Part shown: positions 32,010-42,315 of the stretch, in pieces
Layout: each line of letters begins with the position of its first letter
Position numbering within the stretch: the first letter of the stretch is position 1
DNA from: Notospermus geniculatus
Lineage: Eukaryota; Nemertea; Pilidiophora; Heteronemertea; Lineidae
Assembly: GCA_002633025.1 (NCBI GenBank)
Contig: NMRB01000698.1
Span: forward strand, 145,183-209,182
DNA length: 64,000 bases
Direction of reading: 5' to 3'
Notes under the pieces: generated by a model
Told to the model about the DNA's origin: nothing
The model's database searches: none
What the model saw: the letters and a program-made list of their open reading frames with translations, nothing else
Program-made: the position numbers and the translations under genes

Positions 32010-33165
32010 TTACGGTGCAGTTTCCAGAAGTAGGCCTATCTGCTCACTTGCGCTGTGACAGTAATGTTACATGCCAATTTTTAAATTACTGTCCAAAAAT
32101 TGTCTCATCCTCTCTGAAACACCCTAGGAACTTAATCGACCGCAGAAGGTCAAATGAGACGACTATAAAATCATCTATTTTCACTCAGCGTTCATTGTAT
32201 TTCGATCAACGCAATATTCTGACGCAACCGACCGTGAACATACAAAAATCATCTACAGATAATTGTGAATAACTAAACGTTTGAAGTCGGGAATCGAATT
32301 GATCAAACACACCGCTCGCGGTGTTAGCTGGGGTTATATTGTTTTTTCGATATTCAAACAAGTCATTGGTCGATATTCAAACTACACGTAGTCCATTTTT
32401 CGTACAAAAACATGGTTAGCCAGGAGAAACGGAGCGAAATATGTACACCTAATGTTCAACTGAAGGCCTAGGCCTTCTTTTGGTTCCGTCACCTGCACTG
32501 ACGTAAAAAAACAAAACAAAAAAAACAGACGACAAGTCTCATTTTTGAATTCTCGCGTTAGATCTCGCCTAGCACGCGATGCAATGTTTACACGGCGTTG
32601 ACATAAACTCTTGTGTTGTGGCCGGACAATCATATATGACACCTCAAATTTCGAGCAATTCTCCAGAAATTGCTCAGATAAGCAGCGATATCACACGAGT
32701 TGTAAAGTAACATAACTACCCAAAATTGAGGCAAATTATGCAAATTTCATCGCGGTGTACCGTCCCGTATAAGAACAGTGTACCAGCCTGTGGACAAAGA
32801 GGCCGTCCATGTTCGTCCAAATTTAGAAGGTTCGTAGATCTGTTGATGATAAGGGATGAATGAGGTAGCATATGGCAACAACAGGGTAAGCCGTTGTCAA
32901 ACTAGGCCATCTCCGTCCCTCGGAACGGCAAGGAAGAGTAGTCGGATAATGTCGGGGAAGTACTCGCACAACTAAACTGCATTCGCTATGCATTTACAAA
33001 AATCATATATTACCCCCATACTTGCTTCTCCTATTTTCGCCAATGTTATGCAAACTTTTAACTTTACGAAGGATTAACCAATTGGGTAGCTTGAGGTGGT
33101 TAACTCGCTTAAATCTTTGTTTTCTAATGCGATCGCTTTTCCTTCCAAAACGTTAAGGTAGATTC
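32010..33165. other. Highly conserved non-coding block of unit II (copy A)
   Basis: From about 32283 to 32960 it is almost base-for-base identical to 48179-48860, including a run of A and CAAAA (about 32505) where slippage would be expected. The 86-codon reverse frame inside it (32382-32642) is identical in both copies but has no recognisable domain. It may be regulatory or simply recently homogenised. Confidence 0.45.
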
Positions 33166-33171
33166 ATACTT

Positions 33172-33604
33172 TGCGTTTTGCGCTTTGCGCGTGTCCGTTT
33201 CCTATGTGAGTGCGTGGTAGAAAAATAATTTTATTGTTGGCACCACACATAAGTATAGGGAACGGACAAGCGCAAAGCGCCATACGGAAAAGTATGAATC
33301 TAGCTTTAAGGCCAATTCATACTTTTGCGTTTTGCGCTTTGCGCGTGTCCGTTTCCTATGTGAATGCATGGTAGAAAAAGTAATTTTTATATTATTGGTA
33401 CCACACATAAAAATAGGGAACGCACAGCGCAAAGCGCAAAACGGAGAAGTATGAATCTACCCTTAAGGTATACTTTGCGCTTTGCGCTTGTCCGTTCCCT
33501 ATGTTTATGTGTGGTATCAACAATAAAATTACTTTTTCTACCACGCATTCACATCGGAAACGGACACGGGCAAAGCGCAAAACGCAAAGTATGAATCTCC
33601 CTTT
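33172..33604. repeat. Array of three foldback units of the TTTGCGCTTTGCGC type (copy A)
   Basis: Each unit of about 130 bp is an inverted repeat: GATTCATACTTTGCGTTTTG and CTTTGCGCGTGTCCGTTTCC on the left, their inverse ending GTATGAATC on the right, and a TAATTTTATTGTTGG core. Units at about 33172-33302, 33312-33457 and 33468-33600 are in tandem. Short frames over it are products of the repeat. Confidence 0.85.
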
Positions 33605-34944
33605 ATAGTGTCCACTTCCGCATACTGCCATTTTATTACACATGTATTACTAACAGTCTTAATCTAAACATTGTCTGCCTTATAAACCGTAGTACAGTGT
33701 GTGTAGGCCTCAACACAATACACCACCATGTACATCATCTGATTCATACGTGTACCATGTCCATCGCTACATTTAAAAAAACGAACTTAGTTAATGAGTA
33801 GTTAGGCAACACCATACACACTGAATCTTAAAATACCTCTACAGTAGTTGACGCTGACTTTGTACTTTTGTAGACGTATATTCACAGCCGCACTTTCAGG
33901 CGGTCAATGGATATTTCCCACTGATTTATGATACTTTATAATTTTGCTTTAGCTTTATTAGTACCTAGTTTAATATTCCACCGTAATTTAATTATTATTA
34001 CGCATAGATATCTTGGTCCGTTGTGTATGATCATCGTGGACGGATTAAAGAGTAGCTGGACGGAAAACTGAGCCTCACTGACCTGTTGCCGCGAAGGTTA
34101 AAAATAAAACCTTGGTGTGATATTGTGAATGAAATAGTTAGAATCACAAAGGCCTACGCTATCCGTGTAACTATTACATTTAATTTGAATTTGAATTGCA
34201 ATCGATTTGTCTTATTCTGTATCGACAGATGCATTTTATTACTGATGACGTCATTATCATAATATCTGCACGCCTGGCTGTATAGTACAGTGTACATGAA
34301 ATAACTGGTTATATAGTCATATGATTAAAGTCATATGATTTTATAAACATTGGGTCAAAAATGTCACAAGCTAGTGAACTTAAGTGGAAGTATAAAAATC
34401 ACGTTGAAATCTGACAAACGGTTTGACCTAGAGTACTCATATTTGATACAAGTGTACCTTTACTGCAAGCGCACCAACCAACATGCCAAATTTCTGTTTC
34501 ACAGAAATCGTTTGATGTCAAACATTTTCGACCAAAATTCTGGTTACAATGTTATTGACATTTGTGTAAATATTTTTGTTTATAGCTATTTTCCTTTGTT
34601 ATCGTTTTCACCGGAACATATTCCCAAAATCCCCGAACACACGTTTTATGACCCTTCCGCGCTGAACGCTAACAATACCCTCGGTGGTTTTCAAAATTTT
34701 CAAGTGTCCCTCGACATATGAGGCCCAGTAGTGGTGAGTAATGTAGCAGTGATTTACTAAATGGACACAGGTGTTCTCGTCCCAGAATCGCAGCCGGTTG
34801 CTCGGCGGGCTGCTGTCTACCTCAGCTGGATTCCCTCCTCCTGCCTCCGTATACCGTGCGCTGACAACGTCTGTTTTAATAAGGCGGAGATTTTTTCAAT
34901 ATTTTTTCACCTGCACGCGCGGAACTCGATGACCAAAATCCATT
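33605..34944. other. Non-coding stretch (unit II copy A)
   Basis: Matches 50010-51470, except that copy B has a MITE inserted at 50999. The 123-codon frame at 34350-34721 is not maintained in copy B. No gene was recognised. Confidence 0.45.
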
Positions 34945-35230
34945 TTCATAACAATTTAAAAATACATGTATATTCTAAAATCCGTTTTAAGAACAATTTA
35001 ATAATACATGTATAATCTAAAATCCGTTTTGAGAACAATTTAATAATACATGTATAATCTAAAATCCGTTTTCAGAACAATTTAATAATACATGTATATT
35101 CTTAAATCCGTTTTAAGAACAATTTAATAATACATGTATAATCTAAAATCCGTTTTGAGAACAATTTAATAATAGTTGTATAATCTAAAATCCGTTTTCA
35201 GAACAGTTAATAATATATATGTATAATCTA
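34945..35230. repeat. 42-bp minisatellite (copy A)
   Basis: About seven units of AAAATCCGTTTTAAGAACAA followed by TTTAATAATACATGTATAATCT. The position after CCGTTTT alternates AAG/GAG/CAG, giving sub-types in a defined order that differs from copy B. Confidence 0.9.
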
Positions 35231-35315
35231 CCGACAGTTTACAGGCTTTCAAAACAAAATTTAACTTCATACGTAAGTTTAAAACTTGTTGCCCTCAAAC
35301 CCTATAATGTATACC

Positions 35316-35446
35316 AAAGGCTTCCTTTACATAGTATACGTACGGTATACGAAAACGCCGTTAACAAAGGCTTCCCGAGGATTCACGACCATGAAGCTAT
35401 TGTTAACCGGCGTTTCCGTATATACTTCTATGTAAAGGAAGTCTTA
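35316..35446. mobile_element. Foldback MITE with AAGGCTTCCTTTACATAG ends (copy A)
   Basis: The left arm AAGGCTTCCTTTACATAGTA continues into GTATACGAAAACGCCG-type sequence and is mirrored on the right. The copy B allele (51838-51970) is a better palindrome, so this copy has decayed more. Confidence 0.8.
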
Positions 35447-36026
35447 GGAATTCATACTACTTTAGAAAAAAATAAGGACAATTTCCACGTGCTCGGCCCT
35501 AAATAATGCAGTTTTCTTTGACGCACTTAGGTTCAACCTTACCTTTCTCGAAAGTCTTTTTGAACTGAACTTAAAAATTGTGATGAAAGCACACTGGCAA
35601 AACTGCATAAAAAAACTGAACGAAGTTATTCTCTTTTCTCCATTGACGTTCTCGAATTCTTACGTGTTACAAAAATAGGTACTCGGTGGAATGCGTACAC
35701 ATACTAATTTCAACAATTTAATATAATGAGTAGAATTCGACACCAGGTAATTTTTGTATCAAATTCGCTTCAGTTCGAAAATTGCACAGATTCGATATTT
35801 TAATCCTGTTGTATTCATAAATAAAGTGGTGGAAATTGTCGCGGAATCTGATGCCGATGTTCAATTGAGTCAGGGTTGTTCATATTGAATTTTTTTGTTT
35901 TATTTTCTGTTTCAAGCAATGACCGTAAATACGTGAAATCTGGTTGATAAATAGTTTAAATTTATAAAGATCTTTGATTTTATAAACGTGTGCGTTTTGT
36001 GCATGTCGCGAGTGATTCGCAAATTC
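35447..36026. other. Non-coding stretch (copy A)
   Basis: Matches 51971-52550. No gene or element was recognised. Confidence 0.45.
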
Positions 36027-36281
36027 CAGGGTCGGATCCAGGGGGGGGGGCGTGGGGGGGGGCGTACGCCCCCCTATTTTTGGCAGACCAGTGATTTTTT
36101 TTAGGAAGAAAACTTCAATCACATAAAAATTCGAGTTTTTTGCTCTCAGATGCCAGGAAAATGCATCTAAAAGCACTTAAATTGTCAGACCCCCCGTTTC
36201 GGCTTCGCGCTCTCGGTGCTCTCCACCTCTGTCGAGCTACGCCCCCCCCTTTCTGGCGACCCTGGATCCGACCCTGAATTC
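36022..36281. mobile_element. Inverted-repeat element with CAGGGTCGGATCCAGGG ends, private to copy A
   Basis: The left end is CAGGGTCGGATCCAGGG (36027) and the right end is its inverse (to 36276). AATTC on both sides is a likely 5-bp target duplication. The interior has long G and C runs (GGGGGGGGGGCGTGGGGGGG, CCCCCCCC). Copy B has the empty site near 52550. The CAGGGTCGGATCC end and target-site length would suit a hAT- or CACTA-like non-autonomous element, unassigned. Confidence 0.8.
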
Positions 36282-36599
36282 TGGGAGCATTTTAACATTT
36301 ATGCCATAAGAATAAAAAGTAGTGATTTTTTAAATATTTCTGTTAAGCAATGACCATAATGAATACGCGAAATGTGGTTGGCACTTCCTGAAACAACTGA
36401 AATTTATAAGGAAATTTACCGAAATTTTATAAGGAAATTTACACCTGAAATTTATGAGGATCTTTGAATAAACATGTGCATTTCGTGGATAAATCGAAAT
36501 TTTCTGGGAGCATTTTCAACATTTATGCTAAAAAATGAAAAGTTATGCATCGTAGCTGAAACATTCACTGACTCGCTAGGAAACTCACCATCGGCCTCA

Positions 36600-36860
36600 A
36601 ACGGCGTAGGTTACAAAAACGTTTGACAAAATCATATCAACTAATTAGCAATCAATTCTTAAGGTGACAGGCAATTAACACCCTGATTGATAATCATTAC
36701 ACAGGGTAATTCGTTTTCATCACTGGTTAGCCGTCTAACTCGCTAATGAGGATATGCTAACTTAGCGCTAGCGGTTGGCTATGTTGGATCTTGTTCCTAG
36801 TTAGCTTGTTAGCATTCCTCTGGGAGCTATAAGGTCGTGATATTAGCCAGATCCGGTGAC
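36600..36860. promoter_or_regulatory. Homeodomain-site-rich conserved block (copy A)
   Basis: Contains CTAATTAG, CAATTAA, TAATCATTA, GGTAATTCG and CTAATGAG within about 110 bases (36640-36755), plus repeated GTTAGC words downstream. The copy B block (52860-53130) differs at only about three positions and no transposon has landed in it. Lying about 6 kb beyond Dlx exon 2, it is a candidate enhancer, possibly bound by homeodomain proteins. Confidence 0.35.
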
Positions 36861-37201
36861 ATCAGGTGTTAGAAAGGTTAATGATTAATTTGTATCAGTT
36901 TTGAAAACATAGATTTTACGCGACGTGATATTTACGACGTTGCGTGAATAATCCGTAGGGGATGAAGAACATTTCTTCGTTCATTGTCCAAAAAGAATAT
37001 AAGTTTTGCATACGTTTTCCGTGTTTTGCGACTTGCATTGTGAATGTACTTCGCTGAATGACATATTTTTGCACCATTTGTTTATCTATATTCCTTGCCG
37101 CCGAGGAGGATTTTTTTAATAGACGTATGAAAATTTGTCTAGGTTGAGCTACCCAGAGTGGCCGTGGATCATTGGGTACCGCAACATCACCCAAAATCCC
37201 A

Positions 37202-37313
37202 GGGCCCATATTCATAAAACTACTTAAGTGTGACACTTATCTTTCTTTCGTTCAACACAAAAGATAAGCATCACACTTTGACTTACATGTAAGTGTGTTT
37301 ATAAATATGGATC
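37202..37313. mobile_element. Foldback MITE with GGGCCCATATTCATAAA ends, private to copy A
   Basis: Same family as 6022-6136: inverted ends, with inner CACACTT and GATAAG words in both orientations. Copy B reads CCCAGGTGCCC straight across the empty site (about 53486). Confidence 0.8.
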
Positions 37314-37319
37314 TAGGTG

Positions 37320-38190
37320 CCCTTTTTAAAGTAATTTGTTAAAGAACAGTTCTAAACTTTTATATCAAATTTCGTTTATTTTAAATACAAACAGTATCAC
37401 TTAACGTGCATGTACGTATTGTACATGTTTATCATTTTACTGTCCCGTACTTAATGCACAACTGTAATTTAATTAGCAATAATGATAAATAATACATAAT
37501 AATTATAATAATGAGTAAATCACGTATACAAGAATGAGGTGTACATATTTGCTACAAAATTATTATTTTGATTTCTGGTAATTTTCGCCAAACAACTAAA
37601 ACAATACGGAAAACAATGTAACTAGTTGACATTGCAATTGCATAATTGTACTATGAGTTAATTCACTGATTAACAAAATAAGTTGGCCTAAAGAGCAAAA
37701 ATGATAGTGATTTTGATGATAACTCGTGTAACAGCTGTGTCAGTGACAAAATAACTATGGATTGAATGTACACTAGTTATTTGTATGTTTTGACGCCAGG
37801 GGTAAACGGTCTATTATCTACGTGTATCATTAGGTAGCAAATCTGGTAATTATTTTCTACTATATTATATTCTCCTGCTTGTCGAATGTTTTGGTATAGA
37901 CACCCTCTTCCTGCAGGGGGCGACGATCGAGCCTTTCAAACACCCAGTGGTGACGATGGGCTATCGTCAAAGACAAACAGAAAGTATTGGAGTCTGTTTT
38001 GTCAAGTTCTGTCAACGGAGGGGCAGTTGTTAGGCCTAGTTTTTGCAACGACCCGATGAACAGGCCTACGACGTTCGGCGAGGCTTCTTCAGCTGTAGAA
38101 GCCTCGAACCACAAGTGGATCATCGCTAAGCGTTGTCCTAGGCCTAACCGGGCCGAAAGGAAAAAAACTTAATTTGTCACTTTTACATAG
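37320..38190. other. AT-rich non-coding stretch (copy A)
   Basis: Matches 53500-54660 apart from two insertions in B. Contains TTTAATTAGCAATAATGATAA-like runs with many TAAT words (about 37460-37510). No gene was recognised. Confidence 0.45.
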
Positions 38191-38197
38191 AGACATT

Positions 38198-38545
38198 TAA
38201 AGAGAGACTCCATTCATTGTGTAAAATTTTGAATTTTTGAAATATCGTTAATACATTCAAATTCATTGATATCAGCAACACGTCATATTTTTTAACATCA
38301 GCAAACTCATCATTTTAAGTATTTTAATTACATCCCAAGGGGACCATTGCACAGCACATGTGATGTCAAATGTGCTCAATGCATATTTATGAAGGTACAA
38401 CCAATAGGCCTAGGCAGTCACAGTATTAACTCATTCACTACAAAGGTCGTCAGCCTATTGACACTAGTGACATCACAACTCATGGCAATAGTCTCCATGG
38501 ATTGATAAAAATTCAGAAGTTTACAATGAGTGGAGTCTCCCTTTA
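38198..38545. mobile_element. Terminal-inverted-repeat element with AAAGRGAGACTCCAYTCATTG ends (copy A)
   Basis: Left end AAAGAGAGACTCCATTCATT, right end inverse to it (AATGAGTGGAGTCTCCCTTT). About 345 bp. It is the full-length version of the repeat at 9880 and 22800. Copy B carries a different insertion at this place (about 54666-54898). Confidence 0.75.
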
Positions 38546-39740
38546 AGAAGTGGTTGCCGATATCAGAACTTGTCCACAGATGAAAGAACTTCTGCATGTA
38601 ACCATTATGATCGATCAAATTGCAAGCTTCATGATTACAGTACATTCTCTCATCGATTTCATACATTTCACCGCGTCATATCCAAAACCAGTCTCTCATT
38701 TATGCCTAACCCTGGAACACACTTTCCAGAGATGATTTTAATCAACTGACTTTATTGTGGCGGGCACGTACAATACCACGCGAAATCTTACTTCCTATAC
38801 TGACCCCAGTCCATTTTTTTCAAAACCGACTCAAATTTATTTTCTCCCGAACGAAAATGATAAGAAAAGTGCGGACATTTTTTAGGCGAGAAAAAGAACA
38901 GGCTGACAGGTCAATACGCGTTCTCGTTCTAATTCTAAACAAACAAAAAATCGTGCGGACAATGTACCATTCGGGGTCGAAAATGCCTCACGAATGCCTC
39001 GCATCGTTTCATGTCCTTTTCTATCATTATAATGTATTTTGTAATAGAAAAGCAAGTGTTCTAAACACAACGGTTTATCTAAGGAACACTCTGTATTACG
39101 TTTTCATTGTCCGGACGGTACTTGAGCGTTTTGTCCCCGGTAATAAAAAGATAAACTAGCCCGAGGGTTAGGAACTGGGATTTTTCAACATCCGCCCAAG
39201 TTTCTTGAAAAAGGACCAAGAGTGCGGCGTCGCTGAATAGGACGTTGTCTCACGTTGTCTTTATGAAGAGTAGGAGGCGTCCTGACCTATGATGCGTGCC
39301 TTTTGCTTTGTTTCCCTACCCGAGCCTGTCCCCCGGCACTTCTGGAAACGCGGGGCTGCAGCTACCGTGAAATATGAGCCCCAGTGCGTCGCCATCTTGT
39401 ACTGGGACCTCCACCGGTCGGGGATGAACACGACAAAGGTACCCCGGCGTTGCACCCATGATAAACAAATGTCACGATTCTTTCAAGAGGGGACTTGAAA
39501 GCTTTGCTTTATAACATTTAAATAACACCATAGGCGTATATCAGTACTCGGCATTCGCGGTCCGACCGCTGTTTCAACCCGTTCATTGCCAACTCCATGT
39601 AATAGGCGCAGTGTAAACACGGTTTTTACCGCTGGGAATTCGGACGTAATCTTGGCAGAAACCTTAAGACCGGAAAGTTCATGACGATAAAAATGCCCGT
39701 GTATTAACCAACATTTCTGCACCTTATCTGTTTTCAGACC
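38546..39740. other. Conserved stretch of unit II (copy A), coding status unclear
   Basis: Nearly identical to 54899-56093. Frames of 134 codons (38755-39159, plus) and 64-69 codons (39261-39498, both strands) are preserved in copy B because the whole block is. No domain is recognised. The minus strand has an ATG in a CAAGATGGCGAC context (39388-39399) that would begin MATHWGSYFTVAAAPRF. Confidence 0.35.
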
Positions 39741-39754
39741 TACAAATATTTAAA

Positions 39755-39975
39755 GATAATGTATCACGGGTATTTTCGTGGGCCACAAAAATCATTGTTT
39801 ATTTACATTTTGTTTGTTTGTGTCCAGTCTTTCTTTGCATTACGAGTAATTCGTTGGTGACATGCTCCTCTAGAAATTCTTTCGATTCCTAAAGTATTCA
39901 ATTTGGTGGGTTGGCATGTCCCAAAAGTCCAAAATAACATAATGTAAACAATAAAGTCATGATACATTCCCTTTA
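39755..39975. repeat. Dispersed repeat with AATGTATCACGGGTATTTTC
   Basis: Relative of 11090-11335 and 56105-56355. Shares words such as TTTGTTTGTGTCCAGTCTTT and GGTTGGCATGTCC. The ends AAAGATAATGTATCA and TGATACATTCCCTTT are inverse, so it is another inverted-repeat element. Confidence 0.65.
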
Positions 39976-40174
39976 ACGTTTACGTGTGTATATTTTGAAT
40001 AGAAGTTTGTCTTCAAGCCAATGTTTTTTTGCCAATCTGAAGGGTTCAAAATAGTTTTACTGCTGCCAAACTGTAAACACAAACTAAGTTGGCGACGTTC
40101 TGGCGAAAACCTTTCGCAAGAATTCCTTCAAGCAGTTTCCCTCTGCCAGACTTTTGGCATCTACTCCTAGAAGG

Positions 40175-40246
40175 GCACAAAAACGACACACAAATGATAC
40201 TATAAGTAACTTTACTTATAGTATCATTTGTGTGTCGTTTTTGTGC
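40175..40246. repeat. Perfect 35-bp palindrome, private to copy A
   Basis: Left arm 40175-40209 begins GCACAAAAACGACACACAAA. The right arm 40212-40246 is its exact inverse, with a 2-base spacer. The allele in copy B (about 56562-56600) and a relative at 53577 have only the left arm followed by GTCTCCGAATTTCGC, so the right arm is an added inverted copy. Confidence 0.9.
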
Positions 40247-41107
40247 GTCTCCGAATTTCGCAAATTTTCGACCCCAACCGGGGTCTTCCTCAGGCACTTT
40301 CTGGTGCACATCCCAAAAGTGATCCTAGAAGGGGGTGGTGTCCGGATATGCAGGTTAATGCAAAGTAAGCAGTTGTTAGATTTCCAACTGCAATTTAGCA
40401 ATACAGTGTCTTACGAAATAGGTATACATACATGTAGGCCCATATTACAGGCACGAAATTCCTACAAATTATTATCTAATCAGGCGAGTCGGCGCGAAAA
40501 ATTCACACTCGATATAGTGGGACTTGGTAATATTCTCACGCCCTTGAACTGTTCTATTAGCAGCCCTATCATCCAATGCGTGCATTTCGGGCTAATTCTG
40601 CTAATTTACTGGTCGAATATTGTTAGGCTGGAAAGGAAGAGACCGTTTACTAGTTCATAACAATTCCCGTTAGACCAGGAAGCGAGATGGAAAATTGAAT
40701 GATGCGGGTAGGATGGGAAATTGAAAATTGAGGGAGGTCGGGATATTATAAAACAATGCTGGTATGACAGATATGGACGTGTGTTATAGTACATCAGAAC
40801 TTCAGCTGCATGTTTAGTTGGTATAGTACCCCATGTTGTGAGACATTATTGACACGAATGTCAATATCACGGAATATCTTTTTCAAGATTTGGAAAAAGG
40901 TAAAACTCCTACATCCAAAACATCTCGCTGGCAAACGTTTAAGTTTGACGGAGCAGCGTATCAGGCAGTTGTGGCTCAAATTTGTGAATTCTTCACGAAT
41001 TTCACATTTTCTATTCATGATTTTTTTGGTTTGTAGTTCAACCTGTAAAATATTGATTGTGTTCCTTCAATTCAAATTCTTTTTTAATGTAGTAAATGTA
41101 GACAATA
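40247..41107. other. Non-coding stretch (copy A)
   Basis: Begins with a dispersed repeat (GTCTCCGAATTTCGCAAATT, CCCCAACCGGGGTCTTCC) seen also at 43795, 53620 and 56605. The rest matches 56700-57668. No gene was recognised. Confidence 0.45.
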
Positions 41108-41253
41108 GGGAAGTTTAGAAATGAAACGATAAACGTTAACGTTAACGACAACGTTATTTTTGCACCCAAAATGCAGTATAAATTAAATGTGTCATATGAA
41201 AAATAACGTTGTCGTAAAGTTTACGTTTATAGTTTGACTTCTCAACCTCCCTA
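41106..41253. mobile_element. MITE family 1 (copy A)
   Basis: GGGAAGTTTAGAAATGAAAC left and TTCTCAACCTCCC right, TA on both sides. Allele at 57667-57810. Confidence 0.85.
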
Positions 41254-41399
41254 TTTTGAATGTCGTAAAACTTGATGTATAATCCAATTTTATCACTCGT
41301 TGCTTTTGGTGAAACAGTATTCCAATAAAACTCTATCGTCAAAAGTCGGTTCACTAATTAAAATTCAACAAATTTACCAATTAGTTCATAATAATAAAG

Positions 41400-41800
41400 A
41401 AGTGGGATGCCAGTATTATCGTGATTTTTTGCTTGAAAGCGTCAATTTCCCGCGAACCCGAGCCAATTGATTTTCACTTCCTGTACATGCAGACGACGGA
41501 AGTGGAACTCCCCTGCGTCTTGCGCATTGGGATTTCGATATCAATTCACGGCAGATTAAGCACTCAAGTGGTCTCAATCAGGTGTATCAATATCCCGGAG
41601 ATCGCTAGGACCGTTACACAAATTTATTGAACTAATGACCAATTAAATTCTAGTAAGCATCTGCGGACCTACACTATCATAGCCCCGCAGTGAATATTGT
41701 CATTCATGATCTGTCACGGACGGCGTGAATTCAATTTCCGTGATCGTTAATATATTATGGATTGCTAATGATCTTAGCTGTGATGCGTCGATGTGTGCAA
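41400..41800. other. Conserved non-coding block (copy A)
   Basis: Very few differences from 57957-58360. It contains a 69-codon frame preserved in both copies (residues CLKASISREPEP onward) with no recognised domain, and CCAATTAAATTC and AATATATTATGG words. Regulatory function is possible but unproven. Confidence 0.3.
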
Positions 41801-42034
41801 ATATGACATTATTAGTGCCTTGTTAAACAGTATCAACAGATTTTGGCTGGATAATTCTAGATTGTGGAATACGGCATTTATGTCATGTAAAATAGAACGA
41901 AAACTGGCGTAACTCTCGAATAACTATGCCACTGCTCTTGTCTTTATTACTTCAATTAGCAGCAGTTTCCTGCCTTTTACCAGAATCCGAATGCAAGCAG
42001 CATTCCTCTGATAGACTGGTCAGCATTACAGACA

Positions 42035-42315
42035 TGGCTGATATTTATAAAAGCTAGCAAATGCTTTTACTTCAAGTTTTGTAGTAGGCCCTACATTTAC
42101 ATTGGACCTCGCCGTGCAAATCTTCAGTAAAAGCATTTGCTAGTACATGTAAATGTATAACGTGAAGTACATGTACTAACATTTGCGAGTACATGTAAAA
42201 TCTAGCAAATGCTTTTACATGTACTTGATATTTTATGGTACCGTATATTACACTGGACCTCGCTGTACAAATCTTAAGTAAAAGCATTTGCTAACTTTTA
42301 TGAATACCAGTCAAT
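42035..42315. mobile_element. Foldback MITE of the TTCATAAAAGCTAGCAAATG family, complex copy (A)
   Basis: Contains alternating inverted words AGCAAATGCTTTTACTT and AAGTAAAAGCATTTGCTA at least four times, so two copies are nested or tandem. The copy B locus (58600-58985) has one more unit. Confidence 0.75.

Noticed and set aside
36027-36276. G- and C-tracts as a telomere- or CpG-island-like feature
   Set aside because: They are internal to an inverted-repeat insertion that is absent from copy B.
38755-39159. Plus-strand frame of 134 codons preserved in copy B (55108-55512)
   Set aside because: The whole 1.2-kb block is nearly identical in both copies, so frame preservation is uninformative, and no domain is seen.
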